From Chitinophaga tropicalis (GTDB lineage: Bacteria; Bacteroidota; Bacteroidia; Chitinophagales; Chitinophagaceae): 64,000 nt of DNA. Shown one piece after another: positions 17,642 to 26,087 of the stretch. Below the pieces are notes generated by a model, which was not told the DNA's origin, did not search any database, and worked only from the letters and a program-made list of their open reading frames with translations. The stretch spans positions 496,001 through 560,000 of the forward strand of contig NZ_WRXN01000001.1 in assembly GCF_009758205.1 (NCBI RefSeq). Reading direction: 5' to 3'. Position 1 is the first letter of the stretch; each line of letters opens with the position of its first letter. The translations under genes and the position numbers were made by a program.

Positions 17642-17731
17642 TATGAAGGTTAAATTTCCTTTAAATCCTGTATTCCCACCTGCCCGAAGCGCCCCCTACC
17701 ACTCTTACTTTCAGTAAAATCCGTAAATTAG

Positions 17732-17748
17732 TTAGTATTAAATACTAA
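17732..17748. promoter_or_regulatory. Inverted repeat just upstream of the sixA-like gene
   Basis: TTAGTATTAAATACTAA forms two perfect 8-bp half-sites around a central A, ending 8 bp before the GTG start at 17757. Its position overlapping the likely promoter or 5' end makes it an operator candidate; the binding protein is unknown. Confidence 0.35.
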
Positions 17749-17756
17749 GTACACGC

Positions 17757-18257
17757 GTGAAAACACTACTTCTCATCCGCCACGCAAAATCCAGCTGGAA
17801 CGATCCTGATATGGACGACTTTGACCGGCCTTTAAACAAACGGGGAAAACAAAATGCCCCCGAAATGGCCCACCGTCTCACTCACCGGGGTATTACACCG
17901 GAACTGCTCATTGCCAGCCCGGCCAAACGCACCCGCAGCACCGCCAGGATCATGGCCAAAGAATGGCATTATGATAAAGATGCTATACTGCTGGAAGATG
18001 AACTGTATCTCTGCTATGCCTCCACCTTCCTGAAGGTGATCACAAAAATAGATTCAGACATAGACACCGTAGCCATCTTTGCGCACAATCCGGGAATCAC
18101 TGACTTTGCCAACTACCTCACCCAGGAGATCCGGATAGATAATATACCTACATCAGGCATTTTTGCAGTACAGACAGATATTTCCTCCTGGTCGGACTTT
18201 GACCGCGCCCGGAAAACATTCCTGTTCTTCGATTATCCCAAACAGGAAGTTGTTTAA
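17757..18257 (+). CDS. SixA-like histidine phosphatase
   Basis: Cytoplasmic phosphatase of the RHG histidine-phosphatase superfamily. The 166-residue protein has the catalytic 'LLLIRHAKSSWND' (R8-H9) at the N-terminus, 'LIASPAKRTRSTARIMA' (second Arg) and 'IFAHNPGITDFANYL' with the second catalytic His. Size and motifs match SixA, which in E. coli dephosphorylates a phosphotransferase protein (ArcB HPt or NPr); whether this protein does so is unknown. GTG start at 17757; no ATG gives the full RHA motif. It converges with proC, the two stops being 2 bp apart. Confidence 0.85.
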   Translation: MKTLLLIRHAKSSWNDPDMDDFDRPLNKRGKQNAPEMAHRLTHRGITPELLIASPAKRTRSTARIMAKEWHYDKDAILLEDELYLCYASTFLKVITKIDSDIDTVAIFAHNPGITDFANYLTQEIRIDNIPTSGIFAVQTDISSWSDFDRARKTFLFFDYPKQEVV

Positions 18258-18259
18258 CC

Positions 18260-19060
18260 CTAATCTTTCACAATCTTATCGTATGAAACTGTTATACCCT
18301 TGATCAGTGAAGAACTGAATCCCTGATGCTCCATTTCATTAAGACCGGCAATCGTACATCCCTTAGGAGTAGTTACTTTATCTATCTCTTCCTCCGGATG
18401 ACGCTTTTCCCGTATTAACAGCTCTGCTGCACCTTTCACCGTCTGAGCCGCTATCAGGTTGGCAGTCTTTACATCAAACCCTATTTCAATACCGCCCTGT
18501 ATATTGGCGCGGATAAACCTCAACGCATATGCAATACCACATGCTCCCAGCACCGTTGCTGCATCCATCAGTTTTTCATCTATGATCACGCTGATACCCA
18601 GCTGGTCAAACATGTCTTTTATGTAATTGATCTGCTGTTCTGATACATTCTTGTAACAGATACATGTCATAGATTCCTGTATAGCAATAGCAGTATTAGG
18701 CATAGCCCGTACAACAGGCATACCGGGGCCTGCTATCTGCTCCAGGTCATGCATGGACACACCTGTTATTACACTGATCAATACCTGCCTTGTTGCATCA
18801 AATGCATCTTTTACCTGCGTCAGCACCTCTTTTACATTGTATGGCTTCAGCGCCACAACAATGATCTCTGCCTGACGGATAGCAGCATTATTATCAGACG
18901 TTGTATGCACGCCCAATGCCTGCAACTCTCCAAGTGAAGCAGTATTACGTTTGGTAATGATAAGATCTGACGGTTGTGAAAACCCGCTTTTCAACAATCC
19001 CTGTGCTATAGCACTTCCCAGGTTGCCACCGCCTATGATGGCTATTTTCTTGTTAGACAT
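18260..19060 (-). CDS. proC: Pyrroline-5-carboxylate reductase
   Basis: Last enzyme of proline synthesis, reducing pyrroline-5-carboxylate with NAD(P)H. The 266-residue protein starts with the Rossmann motif 'KIAIIGGGNLGSAIAQGL', has 'VVALKPYNVKEVL' and 'VRAMPNTAIAIQESMT', and the P5CR signature region 'AAQTVKGAAELLIREKRHPEEEIDKVTTPKGCTIAGLNEME'. I use ATG 19060; a GTG two codons upstream is less likely. All catalytic blocks are present. Single gene, divergent from the secreted nuclease gene. Confidence 0.94.
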   Translation of the reverse strand: MSNKKIAIIGGGNLGSAIAQGLLKSGFSQPSDLIITKRNTASLGELQALGVHTTSDNNAAIRQAEIIVVALKPYNVKEVLTQVKDAFDATRQVLISVITGVSMHDLEQIAGPGMPVVRAMPNTAIAIQESMTCICYKNVSEQQINYIKDMFDQLGISVIIDEKLMDAATVLGACGIAYALRFIRANIQGGIEIGFDVKTANLIAAQTVKGAAELLIREKRHPEEEIDKVTTPKGCTIAGLNEMEHQGFSSSLIKGITVSYDKIVKD

Positions 19061-19135
19061 GTTCACTTATTACTTTAAATCACTCGGAAGGTAGAACAAA
19101 AATTTGTTACTTCGCATCCCTAAACCCACCGTGTA

Positions 19136-19648
19136 ATGCCGAAAGTTTTTTTAAGAGTGGTTGCTTACCTTATCCTATGCCTGTGTACACTTATATCAAC
19201 AGCCAACGCTACAGAGAAAGTAAAAGGAAAAGTAGTTCGCGTCATTGATGGAGACACCTTCGAACTACTGGTAAACAAAACAACTTACAAGGTCCGTTTA
19301 AATGCGATCGACGCACCGGAAAAAGGACAGGACTTTTACCAGAAAAGTAAACAGGCCCTGGTCAGTCTGTGTTTCAGCAAAACCGTAACGGTAGAATTGC
19401 TGAAGAAAGACAGATATGGAAGATGGATAGGGGAGGTGTACAGCGCTGATGGCCAGTACATCAATGGTAGAATGATCTCCGATGGTTATGCATGGCACTA
19501 TACAAAATATTCCAAAAGTGCGCCACTGGCTGCTGCAGAAAGCACAGCAAAGCGGAAGAAACTGGGCTTATGGGCACAGGGCAAACCTGTAGCGCCATGG
19601 GAATACAGAAAATCTCCCGCTAAAACAAAACAACGCAAAGCAGCTTAA
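19136..19648 (+). CDS. Secreted thermonuclease-family (SNase) nuclease
   Basis: A 170-residue protein with a signal peptide ('VVAYLILCLCTLISTANA') and one staphylococcal-nuclease OB-fold domain. Visible active-site elements are 'VIDGDTFEL' (Asp), 'YKVRLNAIDAPEKGQ' (first Arg and Glu) and 'KDRYGRWIGEVY' (second Arg), followed by 'INGRMISDGYAWHY' and 'KLGLWAQ...PWEYRK', all standard for the family. It probably cleaves extracellular or periplasmic DNA/RNA in a calcium-dependent way, perhaps for nutrient scavenging; this role is inferred. It lies 48 bp before the helicase-nuclease gene on the same strand, though the two may be separate units. Confidence 0.9.
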   Translation: MPKVFLRVVAYLILCLCTLISTANATEKVKGKVVRVIDGDTFELLVNKTTYKVRLNAIDAPEKGQDFYQKSKQALVSLCFSKTVTVELLKKDRYGRWIGEVYSADGQYINGRMISDGYAWHYTKYSKSAPLAAAESTAKRKKLGLWAQGKPVAPWEYRKSPAKTKQRKAA

Positions 19649-19696
19649 GTCATAATTTATTTAATTTGCTGCCATCGTTAACCTCCCGGTTGAAAT

Positions 19697-22600
19697 ATGT
19701 CAGTGAATACATCCAACATTAACAGCCAGACGCTTACAGCGCAGGCGTTCTATATACGTCTGCAGGAAGCAGGCAATGATCTTGCGCCGGCAGCTGCCAT
19801 GCGGCAACTCCGTTCTTTACTGGAACAGCTCTTTCACCATCTCACAAAAGGTGAGGCACGCAGTTTCAGTAACCTGTTTGCGCGCATGCAGTTCTTCTTT
19901 GACAAACATCCTGTTCCGGCAGCATTGCAGGCACAGCTTACCACGCTGCGCATTGTCACTCACAAGGCAGTGAACGGAGAACTGGAAGCTAACCGCGAAC
20001 TGGTACTCATCTGTATCCATACACTGGCCATCGCCATACAATACTTTTTTAAAGTTCCTGTTCTTTCAACAATAAAGGAACTATGCGGTCCCGTAAAGGA
20101 TATGCAGCTCACTCATCCTCCGCAGTTATCGCCCGCACTCATTCCCCTGCTGAAATGCCTGGTTACGGCTGTAGGGCCCTTACAACAAAGATCAGAGCAA
20201 ACGCCTCTCTTTATCCTTGATTGCCGCAATGATGATCTTGGCAATTTCCAGCTGCTGGTCTCTGCGGCTGTTATGCCATCAGCAACAGCACTGCATGAAC
20301 AGTTAAGGGCATATGATACTATCCATGTGCTGCACTGCAGTAAAAGTGAAGCGCCTGGCCTGTATGAGGCCGTTCCCAACACACAGGTAGTGCTTGAACC
20401 GGATCTCCTGATAGATATCAGCGACCTGGCAGAATGCTTTGGCCGCCACGGCGCAGGCAAATACCTCTTCCTTGTAAAAAAACTGGTGCCTCAGTCAACC
20501 GGTATTGCCGCCTTTAAAGGACATGTTGTGAACGCCCTGCTGGACAATATGCTGCGCAATCCGGACATGGACCTCCGCAGCTCCTTTGTTGAAGCAGTGG
20601 CGGAGAACGTCTTACAGGCGGCAGCATACAGCAGGGAAGAACTGAACAGCATGTTCGGGGATATCCGTACAAAACACTGGCCTAACCTGCAGGAAGCGGC
20701 AGGAGAGCTGAAACACCGGCCGGTAAGGATAGAGCCTACCTTCTTTTCTGCCCGCTACGGACTGCAGGGACGCCTGGATATAATGGCAGAAGACGAACAG
20801 GACCCGCTGCGTAAAGAGATCTTTGAGCTGAAAAGCGGAAAATCGCCGGACTATGGTACCTGGCGTAATCATGAAATGCAGGTAGTGGGTTATAACCTGC
20901 TGCTCAGATCTGCCTTCGGCGATGAGCGCCGCGGCAGCTCGGCCATTCTCTACTCTGCAGCCGACAATATCCCGCTGAGGAACGTTAACAGTACCCCTTC
21001 AGCAGAGAGTGACCTGTTAGCCCTTCGCAACGAAGTAGTATCCCAGTTACTCCGGCTGGCGGCGGGCGAGTATGATGTTCTTGACAGGATCACAGAAGCT
21101 GCCGCAGAAGGCTTGCCGGCGTTCAGCGCTGTACATTTCAGCACATTTGAAAAAGCCTGGCAGCAGGCGCCTCCTTTGTACAGGGCCTACTACCAACAGT
21201 TTCTTTCCTTCCTGCTCCGTGAATACCTGCTGGCCAAATGCGGCATGTATGCTACAGCAGAAAGAGAAGAAGATGCCGACGGATTCGCCGCCCTCTGGCA
21301 ATTGCCCGAAGCCGAAAAGCTGGCGCGGTTCAATATTATACCCGGCCTGCAGTTCCGCCATTTTGATGCAGAAAACAGTACCGTGGTCTTCGATATTCAA
21401 CGGCCCTTCAATCATAACTTCAGGGTAGGGGATACCGCTATTATCTATTCCCGCTCTGTCGATGACAGCCTGGCCCCGTTGAGCGACCAGATACTGAAAG
21501 GAAGGATAGACCTGCTGAAAAAAGACAGGCTCACCTTCTCCCTCAACAACCGCCAGATCACACACGATTTCTTTGCACAGAAAAACCTCTGGGTAATTGA
21601 ACATGATATTTATGAAGCCAATTACTGGATAGCGGCCACTACGCTCTTTCACGTATTATCGCCCCGTTTCTCCGAAAGGATGGAGTTGTTGCTGGGACAC
21701 AGGAAACCATCTGCTACACCACTTACGTTTCCCTGTCCGCAGATGTTCAACAGCAACCAGCAGGAAATACTGCACGCAGCACTGGAAGCAGAGGATTACT
21801 ATCTCATCCAGGGCCCTCCCGGCACCGGCAAAACCTCTGCATTGCTGACAGCCCTGGTAGACACCCTGACCAAAGGTGATACACAAACAGTGATAGTGGC
21901 TTTTACCAACCGGGCAGTAGATGAAATATGCAGGAAGCTGGATGATAAGCAGATAGGCTATTTACGCCTGGGCGGACGTCATTCTGCGGCAGAGAGCCGA
22001 CTGCGTAAATACTGTATGGAAGGAGATATTCTGTCCGCCCGCAACTTCATTGCCAGCCAGAAAGTATTTGTGGCCACAGTGGCAACAATGGCTACCCGCC
22101 TGCAGCTCCTGCTGCAACTGGGCATTAAGGCAGATACCCTCATTGCTGACGAGGCCTCCCAGCTCACAGAACCTCAGTTGCTGGGGTTACTGGTGCCTTT
22201 CCGCAAATTTATCCTGATAGGAGACCAGAACCAGCTGCCTCCTGTTGTGGCGCAGGACGATCATTTCTGCCGGATACAACACCCGCTCCTGGAAAAAGCA
22301 GGTATTACCGACCTGCGGTATACCCTTTTTGAACGGCTCCTGCAGCGTTGCAAGACCATGAACTGGCAGCATGCCTGGGGCATGCTGAAAACGCATTTCC
22401 GTATGCATAACGATATTGCAGCACTGGTCAATCCCTACTATGCCGGACAATTATCTGCAGGACATTCCAGCCAGTCAGCCCCCTTCAGCAGGCATGCCGG
22501 TACAGGACCCGACAAATGGGATTACCTCTTATCCAAAGGCCGCACGCTGTTCATACCCAGCCCCCATGAGCCAACCTCCAAAATGAACAGGACAGAGGCT

Positions 22601-23008
22601 CAACAGGTAGTATCCCTGTTGCAATACCTGAAAGAAAAATATAGAGAACAGTTCAGCAGCGAAACCGTAGGAGTGGTAACGCCCTGGCGTACCCAGATAA
22701 GCCTGATCAGGGAACTGATAGGGAATGATGAGCAGCTGCAGGAAGTGAATATTGACACCGCAGAACGCTTCCAGGGTGCCGAAAATGATATTATTATCGT
22801 ATCTCTTGCTATTTACCATCCCGTGCAGCTGGGCATGTTGCAGAACCTGGGTATTTTCCACTGGAATGCACACACGGTAGAGGTAGACCGTAAGTTGCTG
22901 GTTACACTGTCCCGGGCCAGGCAGCAGCTGATCATTATGGGGTATGAGCCGGCATTAAGGGCAAGCCCGCATTATGCCGGAATACTGGATGGTATGATCT
23001 GCTGCTGA
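19697..23008 (+). CDS. Dna2-like PD-(D/E)XK nuclease fused to an SF1B helicase
   Basis: A 1103-residue protein joining two activities. The middle carries a Cas4/RecB-type nuclease: 'ARYGLQGRLDIM' (Asp near residue 359), 'EIFELKSGK' (ExK near 376) and the downstream 'MQVVGYNLL' QxxxY motif near 395. The C-terminal half is a UPF1/Dna2-type SF1 helicase: Q motif and Walker A 'QGPPGTGKTSALL' near 705-717, 'ADEASQ' (motif II), 'GDQNQLPPVV' (motif III), 'VGVVTPWRTQISLIREL' and 'ERFQGAENDIIIVSL' with 'LSRARQQLIIMG' (motifs V-VI). No four-cysteine iron-sulfur cluster is obvious beside the nuclease. A role in DNA end processing or repair is likely by analogy with Dna2; the first 330 residues match nothing I recognise. 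Confidence 0.85.
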   Translation: MSVNTSNINSQTLTAQAFYIRLQEAGNDLAPAAAMRQLRSLLEQLFHHLTKGEARSFSNLFARMQFFFDKHPVPAALQAQLTTLRIVTHKAVNGELEANRELVLICIHTLAIAIQYFFKVPVLSTIKELCGPVKDMQLTHPPQLSPALIPLLKCLVTAVGPLQQRSEQTPLFILDCRNDDLGNFQLLVSAAVMPSATALHEQLRAYDTIHVLHCSKSEAPGLYEAVPNTQVVLEPDLLIDISDLAECFGRHGAGKYLFLVKKLVPQSTGIAAFKGHVVNALLDNMLRNPDMDLRSSFVEAVAENVLQAAAYSREELNSMFGDIRTKHWPNLQEAAGELKHRPVRIEPTFFSARYGLQGRLDIMAEDEQDPLRKEIFELKSGKSPDYGTWRNHEMQVVGYNLLLRSAFGDERRGSSAILYSAADNIPLRNVNSTPSAESDLLALRNEVVSQLLRLAAGEYDVLDRITEAAAEGLPAFSAVHFSTFEKAWQQAPPLYRAYYQQFLSFLLREYLLAKCGMYATAEREEDADGFAALWQLPEAEKLARFNIIPGLQFRHFDAENSTVVFDIQRPFNHNFRVGDTAIIYSRSVDDSLAPLSDQILKGRIDLLKKDRLTFSLNNRQITHDFFAQKNLWVIEHDIYEANYWIAATTLFHVLSPRFSERMELLLGHRKPSATPLTFPCPQMFNSNQQEILHAALEAEDYYLIQGPPGTGKTSALLTALVDTLTKGDTQTVIVAFTNRAVDEICRKLDDKQIGYLRLGGRHSAAESRLRKYCMEGDILSARNFIASQKVFVATVATMATRLQLLLQLGIKADTLIADEASQLTEPQLLGLLVPFRKFILIGDQNQLPPVVAQDDHFCRIQHPLLEKAGITDLRYTLFERLLQRCKTMNWQHAWGMLKTHFRMHNDIAALVNPYYAGQLSAGHSSQSAPFSRHAGTGPDKWDYLLSKGRTLFIPSPHEPTSKMNRTEAQQVVSLLQYLKEKYREQFSSETVGVVTPWRTQISLIRELIGNDEQLQEVNIDTAERFQGAENDIIIVSLAIYHPVQLGMLQNLGIFHWNAHTVEVDRKLLVTLSRARQQLIIMGYEPALRASPHYAGILDGMICC

Positions 23009-23011
23009 AAT

Positions 23012-23043
23012 AAAAAAAGCCATCTGCTTTACGGCAGATGGCC
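23012..23043 (-). terminator. Terminator between the helicase and NUMOD4 genes
   Basis: GCCATCTGC (23019-23027) pairs with GCAGATGGC (23034-23042); seven A on the left become a T-run on the minus strand, so it best serves the NUMOD4 gene. The + side has only a weak T-tract. Confidence 0.75.
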
Positions 23044-23088
23044 TTATGTCAGACAACATCATTATGATCATTCCTGGGAAACCAGGCT

Positions 23089-23658
23089 TTAATCCAATGT
23101 TACATGGCTCCAGTTTTCTCCGCTTTTGATGCGGTAGAGCTGCATTTCGCTGATATCAAACTGTTCAGCGATCTGCTTCATGGTTTTCCTGCCGGGCTTA
23201 GCCAGCAGGCGTTTAATGCTTTTTACTTTGGTGATGTTTAATTTAAGCCCTTTTATCCGGTTACGCTGCTTTTCTTTGTAAGCCAGCTTGGCAGGGCTGA
23301 ATTGCTGGTGAGCTTCCATTTCTTCCTTGGTAGCCCATTGCAGATTAGAGACCTTATTATTCTTCTTGTCGTAGTCTTTGTGTATAACGTACTTGTAGTT
23401 ACGTCCGGGCCGCTTATTGAACAATTTCGCCACTTCCCGGTGGAGGTAAAGGGACTGATAAGTGTCCGCGGGCTTAACGTTCAATACTGTGTACCCTTCT
23501 ACAGTTGAACCAGACAGCAATTTCCCGTCTGAAATGTCCTCATAATAGCTGATCACTCTTCCCATGTTAGATACTGCATACTTTTTACGCAGGGCAGATT
23601 TGTTTTTAATCTGCAAGTCTTTCCAGACTTCATTTTTCAGATTTTTAATCGTGGCCAT
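23089..23658 (-). CDS. NUMOD4/HNH-type protein with C-terminal helix-turn-helix
   Basis: A 189-residue protein built like a free-standing homing-endonuclease relative: NUMOD4 ('EVWKDLQ...YAVSNMGRVISY', residues about 11-60), an HNH-like segment ('YLHREVAKLFN' then 'YVIHKDYDKKNNKVSNLQWAT', about 70-115) and a C-terminal HTH ('RKTMKQIAEQFDISEMQLYRIKSG'). The usual 'NHIDGNKTNN' of active HNH enzymes is replaced by 'IHKDYDKKNN', keeping H, D, N and N. It lies alone, not in an intron or intein, so it may be a domesticated DNA-binding regulator. It has its own terminator and lies 31 bp downstream of dusB on the same strand. Nuclease activity is uncertain. Confidence 0.75.
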   Translation of the reverse strand: MATIKNLKNEVWKDLQIKNKSALRKKYAVSNMGRVISYYEDISDGKLLSGSTVEGYTVLNVKPADTYQSLYLHREVAKLFNKRPGRNYKYVIHKDYDKKNNKVSNLQWATKEEMEAHQQFSPAKLAYKEKQRNRIKGLKLNITKVKSIKRLLAKPGRKTMKQIAEQFDISEMQLYRIKSGENWSHVTLD

Positions 23659-23689
23659 GTGAAAGAAATTTAATAGTTGAACCTGGGGT

Positions 23690-24751
23690 CTATCCGTAAA
23701 CGTTACAATCTGCTACTTCATTGTTTACTGGCAGGCTATTATCAGCAAGAGGGGAAACCCTTTCTATTATATGATCTTTGTAATGTTCTGCTACTTTGTC
23801 TAATATTTCTTCAACCGATGCCAGTGTACTGCAAGTTACTAATTGTTGCCTGAATTCTTTTATATGCGGTAGCCCTTTCAGGTAATTGGTGTAATGTCTG
23901 CGCATTTCAAGGATACCAACAACATCGCCCTTCCAGGCTACGGAATGTCTCAGGTGTTTTTTACAGACCTCTACACGTTCCAGAACAGTTGGCAATGGTA
24001 AATGTTCACCCGTTTGCATAAAATGCTTGATCTCGTTAAAGATCCAGGGATATCCTATTGCAGCGCGGCCTATCATTATTCCGTCTACCCCGTATTTCTG
24101 CCGGGCGGCAACAGCCTGCTCAGGAGTGCAGATATCACCGTTGCCGAATATAGGAATATGTATACGGGGATTGTTCTTTACTTTGGCGATAAGGCTCCAG
24201 TCGGCATTTCCCTTATACATCTGCGTACGTGTACGGCCATGAATGGTCAGGGCTTTGATTCCCACATCCTGCAGCCGTTCTGCTACTTCTTCGATATTCT
24301 TGGTATTATCATCCCATCCCAGGCGTGTTTTCACGGTTACTGGCAGACGGGTAGCCTTCACCACCGCTTCCGTAAGTTTAACCATTTTAGGAATATCTTT
24401 CAGGATACCCGAGCCAGCTCCTTTACAGACTACTTTCTTTACGGGGCATCCGTAATTGATATCCAGCAGGTCAGGATTGGTCGTTTCCACTATCTGGGCA
24501 GCCATTGCCATAGGTTCCTCATCCCCTCCAAAGATCTGTATCCCTACCGGACGCTCATATTCGAAGATATCCAGCTTCTGCCGGCTCTTTATTGCATCAC
24601 GTATAAGTCCCTCCGATGAGATGAACTCTGTATACATAAGGTCCGCACCATTATCTTTACAAACCGCCCTGAAAGGCGGATCACTAACATCCTCCATCGG
24701 AGCCAGCAACAGCGGAAAATTGCCTAATGTTATATTCCCGATCTTTACCAT
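23690..24751 (-). CDS. dusB: tRNA-dihydrouridine synthase, DusB-like
   Basis: FMN enzyme that reduces uridines in the tRNA D-loop. With the ATG at 24751 the protein has about 353 residues: 'LLLAPMEDVSDPPFR' (FMN site), 'YTEFISSEGLI', 'DINYGCPVKKVVCKGAGSGIL' with the catalytic Cys of the Dus signature, 'VTVKTRLGWDD', 'LTIHGRTRTQMYKG', and 'FGNGDICTPEQA...GVDGIMIGRAAIGYPWIF'. A further in-frame ATG at 24778 would add nine residues with no family match. In gammaproteobacteria dusB pairs with fis; here it precedes the NUMOD4 gene. Divergent from the CPBP protease gene; their promoters overlap near 24800-24850. Confidence 0.92.
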   Translation of the reverse strand: MVKIGNITLGNFPLLLAPMEDVSDPPFRAVCKDNGADLMYTEFISSEGLIRDAIKSRQKLDIFEYERPVGIQIFGGDEEPMAMAAQIVETTNPDLLDINYGCPVKKVVCKGAGSGILKDIPKMVKLTEAVVKATRLPVTVKTRLGWDDNTKNIEEVAERLQDVGIKALTIHGRTRTQMYKGNADWSLIAKVKNNPRIHIPIFGNGDICTPEQAVAARQKYGVDGIMIGRAAIGYPWIFNEIKHFMQTGEHLPLPTVLERVEVCKKHLRHSVAWKGDVVGILEMRRHYTNYLKGLPHIKEFRQQLVTCSTLASVEEILDKVAEHYKDHIIERVSPLADNSLPVNNEVADCNVYG

Positions 24752-24803
24752 TTTATTAACTAGTGGCCGACCCTCCATTCCCCCCAAAAACGCCGGAATG
24801 CAA

Positions 24804-24833
24804 TTGTCAACTCGATTTCACAATGTAAATTTA
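24804..24833 (+). promoter_or_regulatory. Predicted promoter of the CPBP protease gene (divergent region)
   Basis: TTG at 24804-24806, 19-bp spacer, TAAATTTA at 24826-24833 (one mismatch to TAnnTTTG), 14 bp before ATG 24848. A minus-strand TAAATTTG (complement of 24836-24843) is a candidate -7 element for dusB, so the two promoters would be nested. Confidence 0.45.
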
Positions 24834-24847
24834 CGCAAATTTAATCT

Positions 24848-25798
24848 ATGAGAGGCTACCTGAAGGAGCATTCGCCCGCTTTACAGTTTGTAACGTTTAT
24901 CAGCTTGTTCATCGCTTTTTTCCTGTTGAACTTCGTTTTCCTGCTGGTCTTTTTCCCTATGCTTACGGGTTACACACTGGAAATACTCCAAAATGGCGAT
25001 ACTTCAGATCCTAAAGTTCTCGGCTATCTGAAATTAACGCAATTTTTATACACTTTATTGGTTTATCTGATGCCCGCCGTCGTTTTTGCCTGGCTGGCAG
25101 CCCCAAAACCGGCCCAATGGCTGCACATTACCCGGAAACCCCGCCTTTTCCCGGTAGTACTGGCTATATTTATCATGGTGGCCGCCCTGCCGCTGGTAGG
25201 CTTCTCGGCAGACTGGAACCATACCTGGCACTTCTCTGCCGCCACCCGCGCCTCTGAAAAAATGGCGGAAGAACTGACCAGGACACTGCTGAGCGGTACC
25301 GGTATCGGGTCACTGATCGTCAACCTCGTGCTCATAGCCATCATGCCCGCCATAGCAGAAGAATTCTTCTTCAGAGGAGTATTACAGCGCATTTTCATCA
25401 ACATGAAACCCAAACTGCCCTGGCTGGCTGTGCTGGAAACAGCCATACTCTTCAGCGCCGTACACATGCAATGGATGGACTTTATTCCCAGGGTGATCCT
25501 GGGCTTCCTGCTGGGAGCCATCTATTTCCTGAGCGGCAACCTATGGCTGTCCATACTGGCCCACATGCTCAACAACGGCTCCCAGGTGGTAATGGTATTC
25601 CTCTACTCAATAAAGGTGATGAAGGAAGACCCTATGAAGTCAGAACCCACTGCCTGGTACTTTGCCCTGATCAGCCTGGCAGTGACCACCGGCCTGCTAT
25701 GGTACTTCAAAAAACAATCCCCCCAGGATGAACTTCCCGGCCTGCCACCCCGCGATAAGATTTCAGATAGTATCAATTCTATAGGCGGTAATTTGTAA
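24848..25798 (+). CDS. CPBP-family intramembrane glutamic/metallo-protease (CAAX protease-like)
   Basis: A 316-residue polytopic membrane protein with about eight hydrophobic segments. Family motifs are intact: 'AIAEEFFFRGVLQRIF' (EExxxR, motif 1, glutamates near residue 172), 'AVHMQWMDFIPRVILGFLLG' (FxxxH-like motif 2) and 'WLSILAHMLNN' (HxxxN motif 3). CPBP enzymes include CAAX prenyl proteases and bacteriocin-immunity proteins, but most bacterial members have unknown substrates. It is the first of a row of + strand genes (DUF2007, cdsA, psd) separated by 24-43 bp, which may form one envelope-related unit, though the next gene has its own possible -7 element. Confidence 0.88.
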   Translation: MRGYLKEHSPALQFVTFISLFIAFFLLNFVFLLVFFPMLTGYTLEILQNGDTSDPKVLGYLKLTQFLYTLLVYLMPAVVFAWLAAPKPAQWLHITRKPRLFPVVLAIFIMVAALPLVGFSADWNHTWHFSAATRASEKMAEELTRTLLSGTGIGSLIVNLVLIAIMPAIAEEFFFRGVLQRIFINMKPKLPWLAVLETAILFSAVHMQWMDFIPRVILGFLLGAIYFLSGNLWLSILAHMLNNGSQVVMVFLYSIKVMKEDPMKSEPTAWYFALISLAVTTGLLWYFKKQSPQDELPGLPPRDKISDSINSIGGNL

Positions 25799-25822
25799 AT
25801 TTGCAATAACAAAAAGATTATT

Positions 25823-26044
25823 ATGGAAAAAGACTGGGTGAAAATTTATAATACCTCTCAATTCTTCCGCGCTGAGATCGTAAGAGGCATGCTCGAAGAA
25901 AACGGAATCGGTGTTGTATTACTGAACCGGCAGGACTCCTCTTACCTTGTAGCCCTGCCAGGAATGGCCGAGCTCTATGTACATATCTCACAGGAAGAAG
26001 AAGCCAGAAAACTCCTGATGGCAGATCCCGAAAACGAGGGATAA
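25823..26044 (+). CDS. DUF2007 domain protein (putative signal-transducing protein)
   Basis: A 73-residue protein matching the small DUF2007 fold: 'WVKIYNTSQFFRAEIVRGMLEENGIGVVLLNRQD' followed by 'GMAELYVHISQEEEARKLLMAD'. This ACT-like/GlnB-like small domain is annotated as possibly signal transducing because homologues resemble PII-type folds, but no function is shown. A TAAATTTG at 25796-25803 provides a candidate -7 element 19 bp before its ATG. It lies between the CPBP protease and cdsA. Confidence 0.8.
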   Translation: MEKDWVKIYNTSQFFRAEIVRGMLEENGIGVVLLNRQDSSYLVALPGMAELYVHISQEEEARKLLMADPENEG

Positions 26045-26087
26045 TTCATTTTTACGCACTTTTGTATAAACAATTTTACTTGTCTGC

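Noticed and set aside
17732-17748. Inverted repeat before the SixA-like gene as an intrinsic terminator of purF
   Set aside because: It is AT-rich without a T-run, and a strong purF terminator already lies at 17607-17641; kept as a possible operator.
23089-23658. NUMOD4/HNH gene as part of an active mobile intron
   Set aside because: No interrupted host gene or intron structure surrounds it; both neighbours are intact.
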